A stretch of DNA of 64,000 nucleotides from positions 124,001-188,000 of the forward strand of contig CAKJVC010000090.1 of NCBI GenBank assembly GCA_918026815.1, given 5' to 3'. A program made the translations under genes and the position numbers. This DNA comes from Chalara sp. BL73. Lineage: Eukaryota > Ascomycota > Leotiomycetes > Helotiales. The notes beneath the pieces are model-generated. The model saw nothing but the letters and a program-made list of their open reading frames with translations, was not told the DNA's origin and did not search any database. Shown piece by piece: positions 46,627 through 58,486 of the stretch (positions are counted from its first letter, which is position 1; every line of letters starts with the position of its first letter).

Positions 46627-48404
46627 ATGCTTCGGGCCAAAGAGATCACTGGCCATATCACCAGCCAATTGTTTCGGAGCCGATCCAGGCGCCATATTCG
46701 TCTCTATTTTGTCGTGGCCACTCTATTCTGTCTAATATTAGGCCGAGATCATTTGGTGAGTCCCTTCTCACCAAACTTCCAGCTATTGAAAGAGAGGCCA
46801 CCCCTTGTGCTGTACTACTTAGTCCATACACACAACATACGGCCTTTTTGACTCCTCCATGATGCCTGGGATTTTGAAATATACCAATGATACTTTCGCT
46901 CAACAGCATGTCTTGTCTCTAAATAACAATCACCATCGCTGACTGTTAATAGGGAAGGATGCATAACCATGCAATCAGGTGGACAAATTATGTGCCTACA
47001 AGCCTTTCTGAAGCTTTCGCACCGTACCATAGCCTTGGTGTTGATCTTCTACATTGGGACCATGAAAGAGATGAAGTCGACAAGCTTTCCAAAAAGAAGC
47101 CGAGATTTCATCTCCTGATACTATCGAAAGAGCCAATCATCAAGCTCTGTAGAACTGTCCTATCGGCAGCTGTGCTTAATTTCCCTCCCCCTACACTCTT
47201 GGGTTATGGGCAGTCAAAACATAGAGGCTATTTTGGTGTGATTCAAGGTAAGTTTGAAAAGGAATCCCCTTTAAGACTCGCATATAGAATTGTAGTCAGC
47301 TATTTGCTCTTCGTAATCAAAACCTAACAGTACTCCTAGATATATATCACTTTTTACATGGTAGAGAAACTCAAGCAGATGGTTTAGCACGTTTTATTAC
47401 AGAGGGTCATCGCACTGTCACTATAGCCTCAAATTATGCCAATATTATCTTAGGAACCTGGTTCCAATTATCCACTGAACTCACAATCAACAGGTTCTTT
47501 CATGGAATGCGAAATCTCAACTAATATTTGCTCCAAAATTATGGCCGTATTCTAAACAGTTCGTCATATGTTGTAGATCTATAGCATTTATACGAGCGAG
47601 CCAAGGATTTGCAAGAGAGAGAGATTCTCAGAAGTCAACATGTGTTGTCACAGCTCTTTGGTGAGCAAGAGCTAAAACGTTCGCAGTATCTACAAAGCAG
47701 TCAAGCTGAAAGACGAGCGTGGCTATCCGCTACACTGGGAAAGAATTTCATTCTAACCAGCAGTCTTCAAATATCGATACATATTTTCCTCAGAGAAATA
47801 CTGAATATGAGATTTGGCTTGACTATATTAGTAACACCTTTCACATTGAGAACTCCACGAACGATCTTCGATCTGTTAAATTCAGCCATTCGTCTATGTT
47901 GAAAGGAAATTCCAGCGTCTTCAATGCTCATAATTATGAGCGGTTCCATTCACCTATTGATCTTAACTTTACCTCAACTGCATTCTCCCGGGCTGAATTA
48001 CCTATAACGGTCAATCATAAAAATACTCCTCCACAGGATGACGTCCTGTCAGATACTTTATAGTTGAAAGACCTTGAGCTGTTGACCAATATTCGAGTTC
48101 CTGGATCTTCCGTTCCTGCTGCCATCAATCCTGACGTAAATGAAACGATCCCGGGAGACTGGTGGAGAAAGATGTGGTATTGGAAGCATTCTAGAGCAAT
48201 AGCGAACTGGCAATTTGATGCTCCGCAGAACGCAGTAGGGCAGCTACAGCAGCGGAAGGTGGTGATCGCTGGTGGAACTTGAGAGGCGGTCAAGGAGGAG
48301 TCTGGACAGATAGGGGAGAATGGTATGCCTGGGAGGAAGTCTGCGCTGGGTTTGAGAAGGAGATGCTTGGGGAGGAGGACGGCAACGTAGAAAATATGGA
48401 CTGA
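46627..48404 (+). pseudogene. decayed glycosyltransferase-like gene
   Basis: Fragments of one protein lie in order but in several frames. They are an N-terminal signal-anchor (YFVVATLFCLILG, about 46710), then PRFHLLILSKEPIIKLCRTV and LSAAVLNFPPPTLLGYG (47090-47210), DIYHFLHG (about 47340), SWNAKSQLIFAPKLWP (about 47500-47550), a helical part (47609-48060), TNIRVPGSSVPAAINPD (about 48085), and a C-terminus of GGDRWWNLRGGQGGVWTD then WYAWEEVC in a different frame, ending at TGA 48402. The blocks LLxAAVLNxPPPT and RGGxGGVWTD recall a family of large fungal secretory-pathway glycosyltransferases. At least three frame changes and a TAG at about 48061 mean that no intact product is encoded. Some breaks might be introns, but the frame change at 48250 has no splice signal. 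Confidence 0.65.
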
Positions 48405-48855
48405 AGACAACATTGGCAACGCTTTTCCATGGTACTAGCAATGGCAGAGAAAGTATAAGTACACTAACGATTGCAACATATAACGAACTCTCAGGAGTTT
48501 CGACCCCTCCACAACATTTCCGCAGATAGCGAATCCCCATACTGTAAGCCGCATGCCTTGCACATAAATCTTAATTCACTCCTCCCACTGTTGAGACTTG
48601 ATTTGAAGCACGGTACATCATCGGCTACAACTGCTCGTTTAGGCACGCCGAAGAGATGCTATGGTTCTGTTATAGAAATAGAAGTTATGCTTGTAGATCT
48701 CTGCATCCTTCAAGAAAACCAGTGACTCACATTTTGAACCCTCTACTTTAGCATTCATATAAAGAACCATCATTCTTGCAGAAAAAGGAAATCTCCTACC
48801 GAAAACTTGCTTGACTCGAAGAATTATAATCTCAGTACAAAAGTTGCCGAACACC
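48405..48855. other. intergenic, nothing recognised
   Basis: 451 bp upstream of the M20 peptidase gene. No clear core promoter element identified. Confidence 0.5.
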
Positions 48856-50124
48856 ATGAACTCCCAAAAACTCCTAGATCTCATCACCGCAGACCGTGAT
48901 GCTCACATATCCCTTCTTCAAGCCTTCACTCGCGCCCCGTCCCCAAATCCACCGGGAGATACAAGACAGGCAGCCGATGTCATCGTACAATATCTCAGGT
49001 CACAAGGGGTCGAGCCCGAGATCGTCGCTCCGCAGCCTTCGATGCCAAATGTCGTTTCCGACTTCGAATGCGCCGCCAAGGGGAAGAGGCTATTGATGAA
49101 CGGCCACATTGACGTCTTCCCCGCCGGCGATAGCTCAGGCTGGGATCACGATCCCTGGTCTGGCGATGTTGCTGATAGGCGCCTGTATGGAAGAGGTACG
49201 GTTGATATGAAAGCCGGGACTATCGCTTCTGTCGTTGCGTACACATATCTCTTCAAATATCGAGAGCAGCTGGGTGGCAGCGTGGCGCTGTGCGCAGTGA
49301 GCGACGAGGAGACGGGCGGGAAATTCGGGACGAGGTTTCTCCTCGAGGACGAGAGGTGGAGAGGCGATGTCATGATTAATGCTGAGCCTGCCGGTACTAG
49401 TACCATCCGGTTCGCGGAAAAGGGAGCTTTGAGGTTGACATTCAGGGTGAGGACGGAGGGAGCACATGGGGCGTATACGCATAAGAGTGAGAGCGCGATA
49501 CTCATTGCTGCCAGGCTTATCGAGGAGCTGGGTAAGGTGGAGGATATAGTACCGGAAATAAGTCCGGAGTTGAGGGAGTATATGACCAGGGAGGAAGTTA
49601 AGAGAGCGGTGGATGAATGTATGGGAAGCGGCGCGGCAGATATTATGTTGAAAGCGACGTTGAATATTGGGGTTATTAGAGGTGGACTGAAGGTTAATAT
49701 GATTCCATCAGATTGCGTTTTTGAGGCGGATATTCGACTACCGGTGGGCATGTCAAGGATCATAGCCATTAAGGCCATTGAGGAGATTCTGGAATGGTAT
49801 CCGCAGGCTACAGTAGAAATCCAAGAAGCGGCGAGCAATCCTTCGACAATGTGCTCTTACACTCACCCTATGATCGATATCCTTGCTAGGAACGCAGCGA
49901 AGGTCATGGGGAAGACTCCGGTAGCAATCCCGAGTCTTGGTGCGACGGACTGTGAGTTTTATAGGTACAGGGGTATACCAGCCTATATATTCGGTGTTTC
50001 TCCGGAGAGCATGGCATCGAAGAACGAGTCAATTGATATCGAGGAGTATTTGACAGTATTGAAGACGCATACTCTAGCCGGGTGGGAGTATTTGGGCGGC
50101 GACATGAACAAACAGGCAAATTAA
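48856..50124 (+). CDS. M20-family metallopeptidase (ArgE/DapE/acetylornithine deacetylase-like)
   Basis: Zinc-dependent hydrolase removing an acyl or amino-acid group from small amides or dipeptides; the exact substrate is unclear. Single exon, 422 residues from ATG 48856 (MNSQKLLDLITADRD). Metal and catalytic residues are visible: GHIDVFPAG (His84), GRGTVDMKAG (Asp117) and SDEETGG (Glu151/Glu152), followed by NAEPAG and GAHGAYTH (dimerisation-domain His), then ATDCEFYR near the end. The length fits the family (about 380-430). No signal peptide is visible, so it is probably cytosolic. Possible roles include arginine or glutathione-derived peptide catabolism. The gene is intact. Confidence 0.9.
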   Translation: MNSQKLLDLITADRDAHISLLQAFTRAPSPNPPGDTRQAADVIVQYLRSQGVEPEIVAPQPSMPNVVSDFECAAKGKRLLMNGHIDVFPAGDSSGWDHDPWSGDVADRRLYGRGTVDMKAGTIASVVAYTYLFKYREQLGGSVALCAVSDEETGGKFGTRFLLEDERWRGDVMINAEPAGTSTIRFAEKGALRLTFRVRTEGAHGAYTHKSESAILIAARLIEELGKVEDIVPEISPELREYMTREEVKRAVDECMGSGAADIMLKATLNIGVIRGGLKVNMIPSDCVFEADIRLPVGMSRIIAIKAIEEILEWYPQATVEIQEAASNPSTMCSYTHPMIDILARNAAKVMGKTPVAIPSLGATDCEFYRYRGIPAYIFGVSPESMASKNESIDIEEYLTVLKTHTLAGWEYLGGDMNKQAN

Positions 50125-50721
50125 ACGGCTAGAAATGGAGGACCGGACGACACCATGTTGCAGAGATGGCGGGATTTTGAAGAGAGGCTTATTTAATAGT
50201 CCTGTCAGAAACAAAGCATGTAATACAGCCTGTGCGTGTAATCACTGGTGTGCTGATATCCTTGTTATTCAAGGATGTTTACTAAGTATTGGTAAAAGTA
50301 GCAAAACTTGGATACCTTGAGATCCTTTCGAAAACCTTCGAAGGACTTTGAACTTTTGTGCTCCTTCACGAAGAGAGTTAGTCACTGGTGAGTAGGCATT
50401 TATGAGGAGTCCCCAGTAGTGGCGTTCCAATCGACACCTAATCTTTGGTATCTCAGTCGGCTCTGGGGCCATGTGTGTCCTTGAATGCAACTCGTTTTGC
50501 TGGCTCGGCCATCTATAGGCATCGCGATGTAGTCTCACCAAAAGAGGCGGATGCCCGATTTCATTGATAACAAACTTGCTGTCAACAACAAGTTTGATAT
50601 ACTGGTAAGGCTCTGATGGCTTGTGATTTCATTTGGGAACTTTTCTTTCCCGCATTACTGGCAAAATCGTATACTCCAAACGCCATTCGCTAATAGTGTC
50701 CAGACAATAGCCACTTCTTGC
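50125..50721. other. intergenic, convergent 3' region
   Basis: 597 bp lie between the ends of the M20 peptidase (plus) and the MMTAG2-like gene (minus). Nothing recognised. Confidence 0.5.
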
Positions 50722-51489
50722 TCAATAATCTCGCCTTCTTCCCTGTCTGTCAGACTGGTCTCTTGTATCAGGAGATCTGCTTCGTCGTCTTCTGTATTCC
50801 ACGTCTCGCCGTGGTCCGCGTTCGTCTCTGATTTCGCGTCGTCGATCTGGACTTCTACTTCTGTATTTCCTTTCTCTGTGTGCTGGGCTGGGACTTCTAC
50901 CACGGCGTCCTTCACGATCGTCTTCTCTGTGCCGCACTCGATGCCTTTCCCCGCTCCTTGACCGATGTCTGTGCCTGTATCTCTCACCGCTTCGGGATCG
51001 ATGCCTATGGCGTCTGTGTCTTCGCTCTCTGCTGTTGCTTCGAGTCTCTTTCCTCGCCTCCCAATCTCCGTCCTTGTTCTTCGTTATCAATCCTCCTTGC
51101 CCCTCGGCCTTATCTTCTACCTCGTTCCTACCAACTCTCCCACCACCATCAACAACTATCCCATTCGCGCCTGTTCCTCCTTCCCGCACTGGAGGCGGCA
51201 GACCTAGAGCCTTTGCTAGAGCATCCTCCTCAGCTTCTTTGATTCTTCTTATCTCCTCATTCCTCTCCTTCTGCCGTTTCTCCTCTGCCGTCTCTCCTTC
51301 TTCATCGCCTTTACTAGTATCACCTTTAGCGTACCAACTCAAGTCTTTATTCTTGGCCCAACGCCCAACCGGGGCCATGAGAGAGTGGCCGAGGTAATTC
51401 TCTCGATGGGTAGAGGTGGTAACATCTTCCCATTTAAAGTCTACTCCACCGCGAGAACCGGTTTTGCGTATGGAAGAGAGAAGATCCAT
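50722..51489 (-). CDS. MMTAG2-like (kinase phosphorylation domain) SR-type protein
   Basis: 255 residues, single exon, ATG at 51489. The N-terminal ~75 residues carry the conserved block [30 protein letters not shown](A), characteristic of the MMTAG2 N-terminal domain found across eukaryotes. The rest is a Lys/Glu helix ([20 protein letters not shown]), a linker and a long RS/RH/RD-rich tail (about residues 155-255) like those of splicing-associated proteins. Its precise biochemical role is unknown; nuclear RNA processing is inferred from the tail. Confidence 0.85.
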   Translation of the reverse strand: MDLLSSIRKTGSRGGVDFKWEDVTTSTHRENYLGHSLMAPVGRWAKNKDLSWYAKGDTSKGDEEGETAEEKRQKERNEEIRRIKEAEEDALAKALGLPPPVREGGTGANGIVVDGGGRVGRNEVEDKAEGQGGLITKNKDGDWEARKETRSNSRERRHRRHRHRSRSGERYRHRHRSRSGERHRVRHREDDREGRRGRSPSPAHRERKYRSRSPDRRREIRDERGPRRDVEYRRRRSRSPDTRDQSDRQGRRRDY

Positions 51490-51866
51490 AGTTTGTATTT
51501 GCTATTGTGTGGTTGAGAGGTTAACAAGGCGTCCAGACTCCAGTTGTCAGAACTATGATGTTGAAGACTGAAGTGGAGTATTGCTGCTATGGGAAGGCTG
51601 AACCGAATGTTACGGAATCCACTTAATCACGTGTGCTAAACTTCGGTTTAGGTCTTGCCCATCATTCATAAACAAAAGGCTAAAGAAGTAATTCGCTTGA
51701 TTTTCTTCATGATAATAGAGAAGCATAATAGGGAATATGATAATATATGCGGGTAAAAAGGCAAGTAGCCTATACAAGCGGTAAGGAAAGTCCACTTCAG
51801 ATCTTGGTATCATTTCGAATTCCTGAAATCCTATCCAGAATATCGCCGAATTATGCTATTTGTACA
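51490..51866. other. intergenic spacer
   Basis: 377 bp lie between the start of the MMTAG2-like gene and the stop of TRS120, both on the minus strand. It contains the promoter of the former; no distinct element recognised. Confidence 0.5.
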
Positions 51867-54800
51867 TTATTCATCGTCATCGTCATCGCTTTCTTCATCC
51901 CTGACCACTAATAGACATGCCTCTCGAGAATGCCAAATGCGCCTCTCTTTCATCCCAAGCAAAGAGTCCATCAACAACTTCGTGTTGGCTCTAGCTCTTC
52001 CACTCCCTTTCCCTTTTCCATCCTCCGAAATAAGCAATCCTGCTTCTTCAACGGAAGCGCTTATCTCAAATTCTCCTCTGCAAAGTGCAGTCATGCCCAG
52101 ACATATCTCTATTGACCCTTTGGCCGGGAGCAGAGGCAATGCCTGCTGCAAGGTTCCATTCCATACGAATTTCTTTGACAATTCAAGTGATAGATTATGT
52201 GGCTGATTGCGAAGAGCTGGCTGGATGCGAAGCAATGGGCGTATCGCTGTGACGCCTCTATTGATAACACGAGCCTTGAGTTCCGCGAATGTATCTGTAC
52301 AGATGTTGTATTTGATTGAACCTTTCTGGGCTCCGTTAATGGATAACTCAATTCCAATATCGTCTATCTTAATGGCCTCAATGATTCGCTGGGTAAGCCG
52401 AATGCTGCGTAGCTCTACGATACCTTGTCGACATGCACCAGATTTTGTTGACCATTTACCGGAGAGGATATTGAGCAGTTCTTCCCGGTACCAGAATGAT
52501 TCACGATTAGTTCTCTCGCTGTCTGCGGAAACACGGCCCGTGCTGACCACAAACTGGCGTTGCCTTGATGGGTCAAGCGCTGGAATTGCAGCAGTAGGGT
52601 TTTCGAGAAATATGCGTCGGATTGGGAACATTATGCGAGACGTGTTACCTGGAAGAATGTCTTCGTCAATCGCCCCTCCGTTGGTGATATCGAGATGTAC
52701 ATGAAGCAAGGATGGCCATGCATTCCGAAGGTCTAATACTAGTAAACAGTAGTCCTTAGGGGTGATATTTTTATTGTCACTTTCGTCAATCCCATCTCGA
52801 GCCCAGAGAGAGCTTGGAATATTGCCTGTAAGAGGTAGGACATCCATGCGAGCCAGCTCTATGCTTGCATTAACAGTGACTGTGATGGGCAAACTAACTT
52901 GACGAGTATGGAATTTAGCTTGTACTTCTGCTTTCGGCACTCCTAGAAAAGCATAATCGACTTGGATGATAGCGCTTGTAAGCCCAGGTTTGCCAAGAAT
53001 TTCCATGTCGAACGTTGCTGTCTCTCCAGGTGGGATGACTAATTTATCGCCTTCTTTTTGTATCCAACGTAAGGCTTGCTTTCGTGCGAATATTAGCTCC
53101 ATTTCGTACAATTCGGCAGGAGTTATGTCACGATTGCTCATGGCTGCCTTCAAAGGCTCCTGGGTCGAATCCTTAAAAATAAACAACAGGAGGTCGACGG
53201 GTGTGTCTTTTGATAAATTTTGGAGAGTGATGGAGAACACTTGACGTTCACCTTCTAAGATCATGACCGCGGACTGAGAAAGGGTAGTTGATTTGATCAC
53301 CACAACTGGCTGCTTCTCAATCACATTCAGTCCTAGGAAAGTTGGCTTAGGCAGTACCATTGTTGCTCGAGAGGTCGGAGGACTGGAGCTAACACTGGCT
53401 GGACGAATTTTCTTTTGCCGCAAAGTGGCAAGGCCAATTGCTTTCACCTTAATTTCATCTTGTGGTGCCCAGGGTTCTGTAAAGATAGGAAAACGTCGTT
53501 CTCTGCACCCTCGAACCTTTATTATACAACCTATTATTTTGAGTTGTCCGGCAGTCTTTGGGGTGCCAGAGACAGTCAATATTTGCGTTCTATAAGGCCC
53601 AATCACAGTCTTTTGAATAGCAGACTCGAATTCTATACCCATCGTTTCTAATTTAATGCTTTCGATTTCAATATCGAAGTCATAGGGATTTTGCAAGGTG
53701 ACTTTGAAGACGGCGCCTTCACCTGAGACTAGAAGGCGGTCTACAGCTGCGCTATCAGCTGTGCGTAAGAATGGATTGTGAATAAATGGATTACGTGCTT
53801 TCGACTCTGTGACCGTATTCACGCCTGGAAGCTCGTTAGGCATGTGTGGAATGGGTATCCTAGTTGGAGAGAGCTGCTCTAGGTCGACACCTCGAAGAAG
53901 AAACTCATCCCAGTACTCAGCGGCGAGGTCCTTGACACCGATATTTTTTGCTGCATTCAAGGTTCGTGCGATGTTATTCGCAAGTCTGACTTGCTCCTCC
54001 CTACTCATGGATGGGGAAGCATCATCCGTTCGTGGGCCAGGTGCAATTCCACTTCCTGCTGTTCTTAAAAGGTCTGCTGTGAAACGCAAGACGCCGTGGA
54101 AGTCCGGTAACGCTTCGCACAGGTTTATACAAGATCGAAGGACGTCCATCTTTAGACTCTGACCTCCGAAAGAGCGAACTTTTGCATCGTGAATGACCCT
54201 TGCAATTGCGGCATCATCCGAGTCATCCATCTCTATTGGTTGGTTTGAACTGGATCTCGATGCAACAACACCATAGACTTGATTTAATAGACCAAGAAAG
54301 GCGTCGACTCCGTTCTCAACATCGCCCTCTCCCAGATCCAACCCAACGGCACTATTTGCATTACCATTCGAAGCTGCAAGAGCTGCTAATCCAGCGGCTG
54401 GATGGACACCCATCTCAGCTGCGCCTGCAATCCGAGCTTGGACAAGACCTGGCACGAGAACAGCAACTAATTCGCGGATAACCATAGCCTTCTTTCGATG
54501 GTAACCCAACGATCCCAGAACAGAAGCAATTCCTCCTAAAATCGTTGCACGATCTGCAAGAGACAATTGCTCAGGTGGTGATGGAAATGGGAATGCACGA
54601 AACAATATTGTTGCGATATCTATGCGAGTAGGTTTTATGTTAAGCCTTGGAGTGTAGACATTTGCTTGCTGCTTGAACGGGGTGCCAACAACCCAGAGCT
54701 GGAGTACATCATCATTCAAGATGCCGCCCGCGAGGTGTACCGCTGAAAGAAGCTTCGAAACTCGAATGATGGTCTCAGAGAATGGGAGCTGAGGTAGTGA

Positions 54801-56248
54801 CTCGCCGGTATTATTTGCGGCTCTAGCATAAAGGCTCAGAATTCTCTCTGTCAACTCTGGTAAAAGAATGACAAGATTCTGAAGCGATACGAGCCGATTG
54901 CTACGTGGTTCTGTAGAACTAGGGGTTGTTGGCGCCTTATCTGATGATACATAGCAGACTTGTGGTATCTGAAAATCAAGTCCCGTCCATGCAAGCATAA
55001 TCATGCTCACGAGAATATTTTCGAGTGCTTTAGCGTGCCATAGATGATCAAGGTTATTTTTGGCAATGACAGCACCATCCACTAGCTCTTTTGACGCATC
55101 ATTCCACCTACCAGCGTTCAAATATAACGAGCCTATCACTATGCCAACTCGACCACGTCCAATATTTCTCGAGCGCTCACTTGCACTTCCCGGTCCAAAT
55201 CCATGCACCGATACTCGATCTCTGCTTGAATCTCTGTTCGGGTTTGGTGTCATGAACCGAGCCGCGAAATTGTTAGGTTGAGACGTGCTAGGTGCCAAGA
55301 TCTGGTCGAAATTGGTAGGATGTTCACCCCCTAAAGGTGTTGATGGTCGTCCTATAGCTGGAGTGCTTACATATGAAGTTGTTGGCCGTAATTGTGCTGG
55401 CATTGACATCCGCACATTAGCTCGATCCTTGCTACCAACAGGTGAGACCGGTCGAGAATCTGCCTCCCAAGTGACTTGAGAACCACGTCTTGACATGTCG
55501 ACTGACTGACCTGACGGCCAGAAGTTTCCGGGGGGTCCCCAGGAACCCTGTGCCAGCTTTGGGGACTCTATTGTACTCAAGCCTTGTAAAGACTTTGCCA
55601 ATGTTGTCATTTCCGCGAGTAACAAGGAAGAAATGTCGCACATTATTGTCTTCATCGTAGTCCGTTTGCATTCTTCTAGCGGGGGCACTGCCACCAACCC
55701 TTCTGGTATTGGCGTTGCAAATTTGTGCACATAGTCGAATAAGAGGAGCTGGTGCACTAACGCTTTCGGATAGCTGTCCCTGAGGTCCTCCAGATCTTGG
55801 TACAATTCTCGCAGATTGTTCTCCGGTTTTGGCAGACCGTTTGCGTTAAGGCTTCTCCGGACATGTCCCCTGTATGATACATGATCAAGCTCTGCACCGT
55901 CTGCAACAGCTATGATAACAAGTGGTTCTCTGAAAAGCTCGAATGGTGACAGAGCTACATGGGACGGGGAAGGATAGTGTGTCGTGAGGTCGTACACGAG
56001 CCTTCCTATCGGAAAGGCCAAGGGTGAAAACATATCTTATACCATTTTAGCTTATGCTTCAATCATCATCTTAGTGGTATCTTACTTCTGTTTGGTCGCC
56101 CATCTGGGCTAACATCTCCCAACTGTACAACATTTTCAGGCTGCAACCTTTCTACAAAGCTCAGAAATCTTGCGCGCTTGATCTGCCCGATTGGTAGAAT
56201 CACTACTCGTACTCTTGCAGGAGCAGCAGGGGACAGCTGGTCAAGCAT
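51867..56248 (-). CDS. TRS120: TRAPPII complex subunit Trs120 (HypA type)
   Basis: Subunit of TRAPPII, the late-Golgi exchange factor complex for Ypt31/Rab11-type GTPases; the Aspergillus homologue is HypA. Two exons (56086-56248 and 51867-56035) give 1,443 residues in frame. The ATG at 56248 begins MLDQLSPAAPARVRVVILPI; the block FLSFVERLQPENVVQLGDVSPDGRPNR is split by the 50-bp intron and continues MFSPLAFPIGRLVYDL, FELFREPLVIIAVADG. The Ser/Pro-rich segment at residues ~200-330 is typical of filamentous fungi. The C-terminal half carries the immunoglobulin-like beta domains (for example LQNPYDFDIEIESIKLET, ITLQNLSKDTPVDLLLF), ending in an acidic tail (EESDDDDDE). The gene is intact and has the expected length. 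Confidence 0.93.
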
Positions 56249-57059
56249 TCTGACCACATCTGGATTGCGCCCCGCGACACAGAGCTCGCAGCCGGAAAGT
56301 AAGGACAGTTATCGGCTTGCTGTATGAAATTTCATGGTAGATACGCAGGAAATTGCTATTGAATTACCACTAGAGGCCTTGTTGAAGACAGTGCTCGATA
56401 TTCAGTTGTTGTGGTTAGGATGACTTTCGGTGAATGGGAAACTTTGATCCGTGCCACCCTGTCTGTGGAGAGCATTTTAATCGCAGGGTAACCCAAACGT
56501 GTATCAGTTGAGATGGGCACGGCTCTATGCAACTTAAAATTAAAAATAACATAGAGTCAAGACCATAAATATACGATCTTACTATATTAATAAACTCCCA
56601 GTTACATCCTGGACAAAATCTCCCATTTACAAAAAGGCAAAATATTTACAACTCTTATCTAATCTTGCTGAAATGACAGGTATGCATCACCCTTCGCTGG
56701 TGAATATATGCTCTAGACATTAAGACACATGATTACATATTAATTTAATACAAATGTCCAAAACCACTTACATAAGGTGAGTCTTTTTCTCACTTGAGGT
56801 CCTAAGTAGACCCCAATCTACCGATATTGACAGATTATTCAAAGCTGGACGAGTCTCAGTCTGACCGAAAATGGACCTTGTAAGCTTTCGATGAACCTAC
56901 ATACACATCTTACCTTACCTTGTCCAATTTCCGAATAAGTGGATAAAACTAACTTAATCACATCTGCGATATACTTTGAAGACTGCACATCATTGGCCTA
57001 TACCCCATAACCTTAAAGACTTGAAGCAAGACTGGTATTTCGTTGAAATGCCTATAAGC
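56249..57059. other. intergenic, nothing recognised
   Basis: 811 bp, AT-rich, upstream of TRS120 and downstream of the SnoaL-like gene. No supported feature. Confidence 0.5.
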
Positions 57060-57721
57060 TCACGTCTCCTCACTGCTGTAGCTCTTCGCAGCCGCAATCT
57101 CTATAATTCTCCCAAAAACAGGAGATGCATCAAGGTAAACCTCAAATTTATCCATTTTCCCTTCCTCCTCTCCCTCTGTCTTCAAGTAGCATACTCCCAT
57201 GGCAGGTACCGTAAACTCCTCTTTTGCTGGATCATCTTTGACTTCATAGGTTATTCTGACAATGAGGTATATCTTGTTGCCCACGGCGTCTGCGGAAACA
57301 TGGCATTACTTCTGGTTCACTTATGATCAAGAAAGAAAATACCGAAGTCCAAAGTCTCGTGTTTCATGCTCTCTAGTAGTGGAAACACACTTTGAAAAAA
57401 CTGCACCGGTGTTAACTCTAGAATGCCCTTTGCGAATAGTAGTCATACAGAGACAATATTATCGAGACCGTGTACAGGTTGATTGTTTGCATAGCATAGA
57501 GTCGAGTTTTTTGAATAGAACTTATGAAGATCGAATGTGGTGAGTGAATCTGCCGCATAGTGAAACTAAAGAGATGTTAGTATTTACTTCGATTATGTGT
57601 ACTAAAGCGCTTTGCGGCCGTTATAGGTAGTCAAGGAGCTTCGGACTGTATGCATCAATCCATGACATACCTCTCTCAGCCAGGAACGTATATCATCTCT
57701 AGATCTTCTTTGGAAAGCCAT
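57060..57721 (-). CDS. SnoaL/NTF2-like small fungal protein, four exons
   Basis: 151 residues from four exons: 57671-57721, 57449-57565, 57343-57400 and 57060-57289. Each splice site has GT..AG, and the exon lengths sum to an intact frame. The start is ATG 57721 (MAFQRRSRDDIRSWLRE). The order is that of a SnoaL/NTF2-like alpha+beta barrel: TTFDLHKFYSKNSTLCYANN, PVHGLDNIVSFFQSVFPLLESMKHETLDF, NKIYLIVRITYEVKDDP, EFTVPAMGVCYLK, FEVYLDASPVF. Such proteins act as small cyclases, isomerases or hydrolases, or bind ligands. The function here is unknown. Most of the coding sequence lies in exons too short to be seen as long open frames. Confidence 0.8.
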
Positions 57722-58486
57722 TATACTCAAATTAGAGTTTCTTTGAGGTAGAAGACAGAATTGTGAACAATAGTGCACAGGCAACTTGAGCGTAAAGAAG
57801 CAAGGAGAGTGCTGTAGAGGTAAAATGATGGAATTCTAGGAGCTATATAGAACTGGGGAATTCTATGGCCCACTTTTCATGTGCTAAAGGGTTCTGAAGG
57901 TCATCCAATGCCTTTGTGAAGACCCACCACAAAGGACAAAACTGCGTGCCGGGGACTTTTCTCGGACACTTTTCAGACTGCTAATGAACCGATACATGAC
58001 AAATCTAGATAAAAGAATTGCATATTTAAATAAAATTACGAGATCTAGAGAGCAATGTACCGTATAGACAAGCTATTCGATTGTCTTAGCATCATTTAGT
58101 TGTTGAATCTCAATCCTTGAAGCAAACCAATCTTCCCCTTTTTTCTTCGCTTAATTGGGGCTGGTCTGTACAAGCACCATAAGATGTTCCAAAGTACACC
58201 GAACAAAAAGATAAGTCTTTGTACTTTGCCTATGGACAGGAAGATACTCCAGCACTCTAATTTGTATCTTGCACCTCTCCCCGTTTCCTCAATTTGGCAA
58301 AGCACAGTTATGGCGGCGCCAAGCAAAGTTGTTTGAGAAACAGTAGCGATGGGACTGGCCAAGAAGAGACGGCCAAGTCCCTTGGGTTTAGTCATACACA
58401 TAACTTTTTAGTACATAATTACTCTGATGATACATTCCACCTGCCTATCAAAACAACAAAAGGGTATATTCTCCCACCTTGGCCAC
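57722..58486. other. intergenic; doubtful small membrane ORF
   Basis: 765 bp. A minus-strand frame at 58096-58401 would encode 101 residues with two hydrophobic segments (FLASPIATVSQTTLLGAAIT and IFLFGVLWNILWCLY) and a basic tail. It might be a small gene or part of the 3' region of the Aquarius gene; I cannot support it further. Confidence 0.35.

Noticed and set aside
49146..49838. 230-codon minus-strand ORF
   Set aside because: Antisense shadow of the M20 peptidase gene, which has intact catalytic motifs.
58096..58401. 101-residue minus-strand ORF with two hydrophobic segments
   Set aside because: No homologous family recognised and no flanking signals; it may be a chance frame in the 3' region of AQR.
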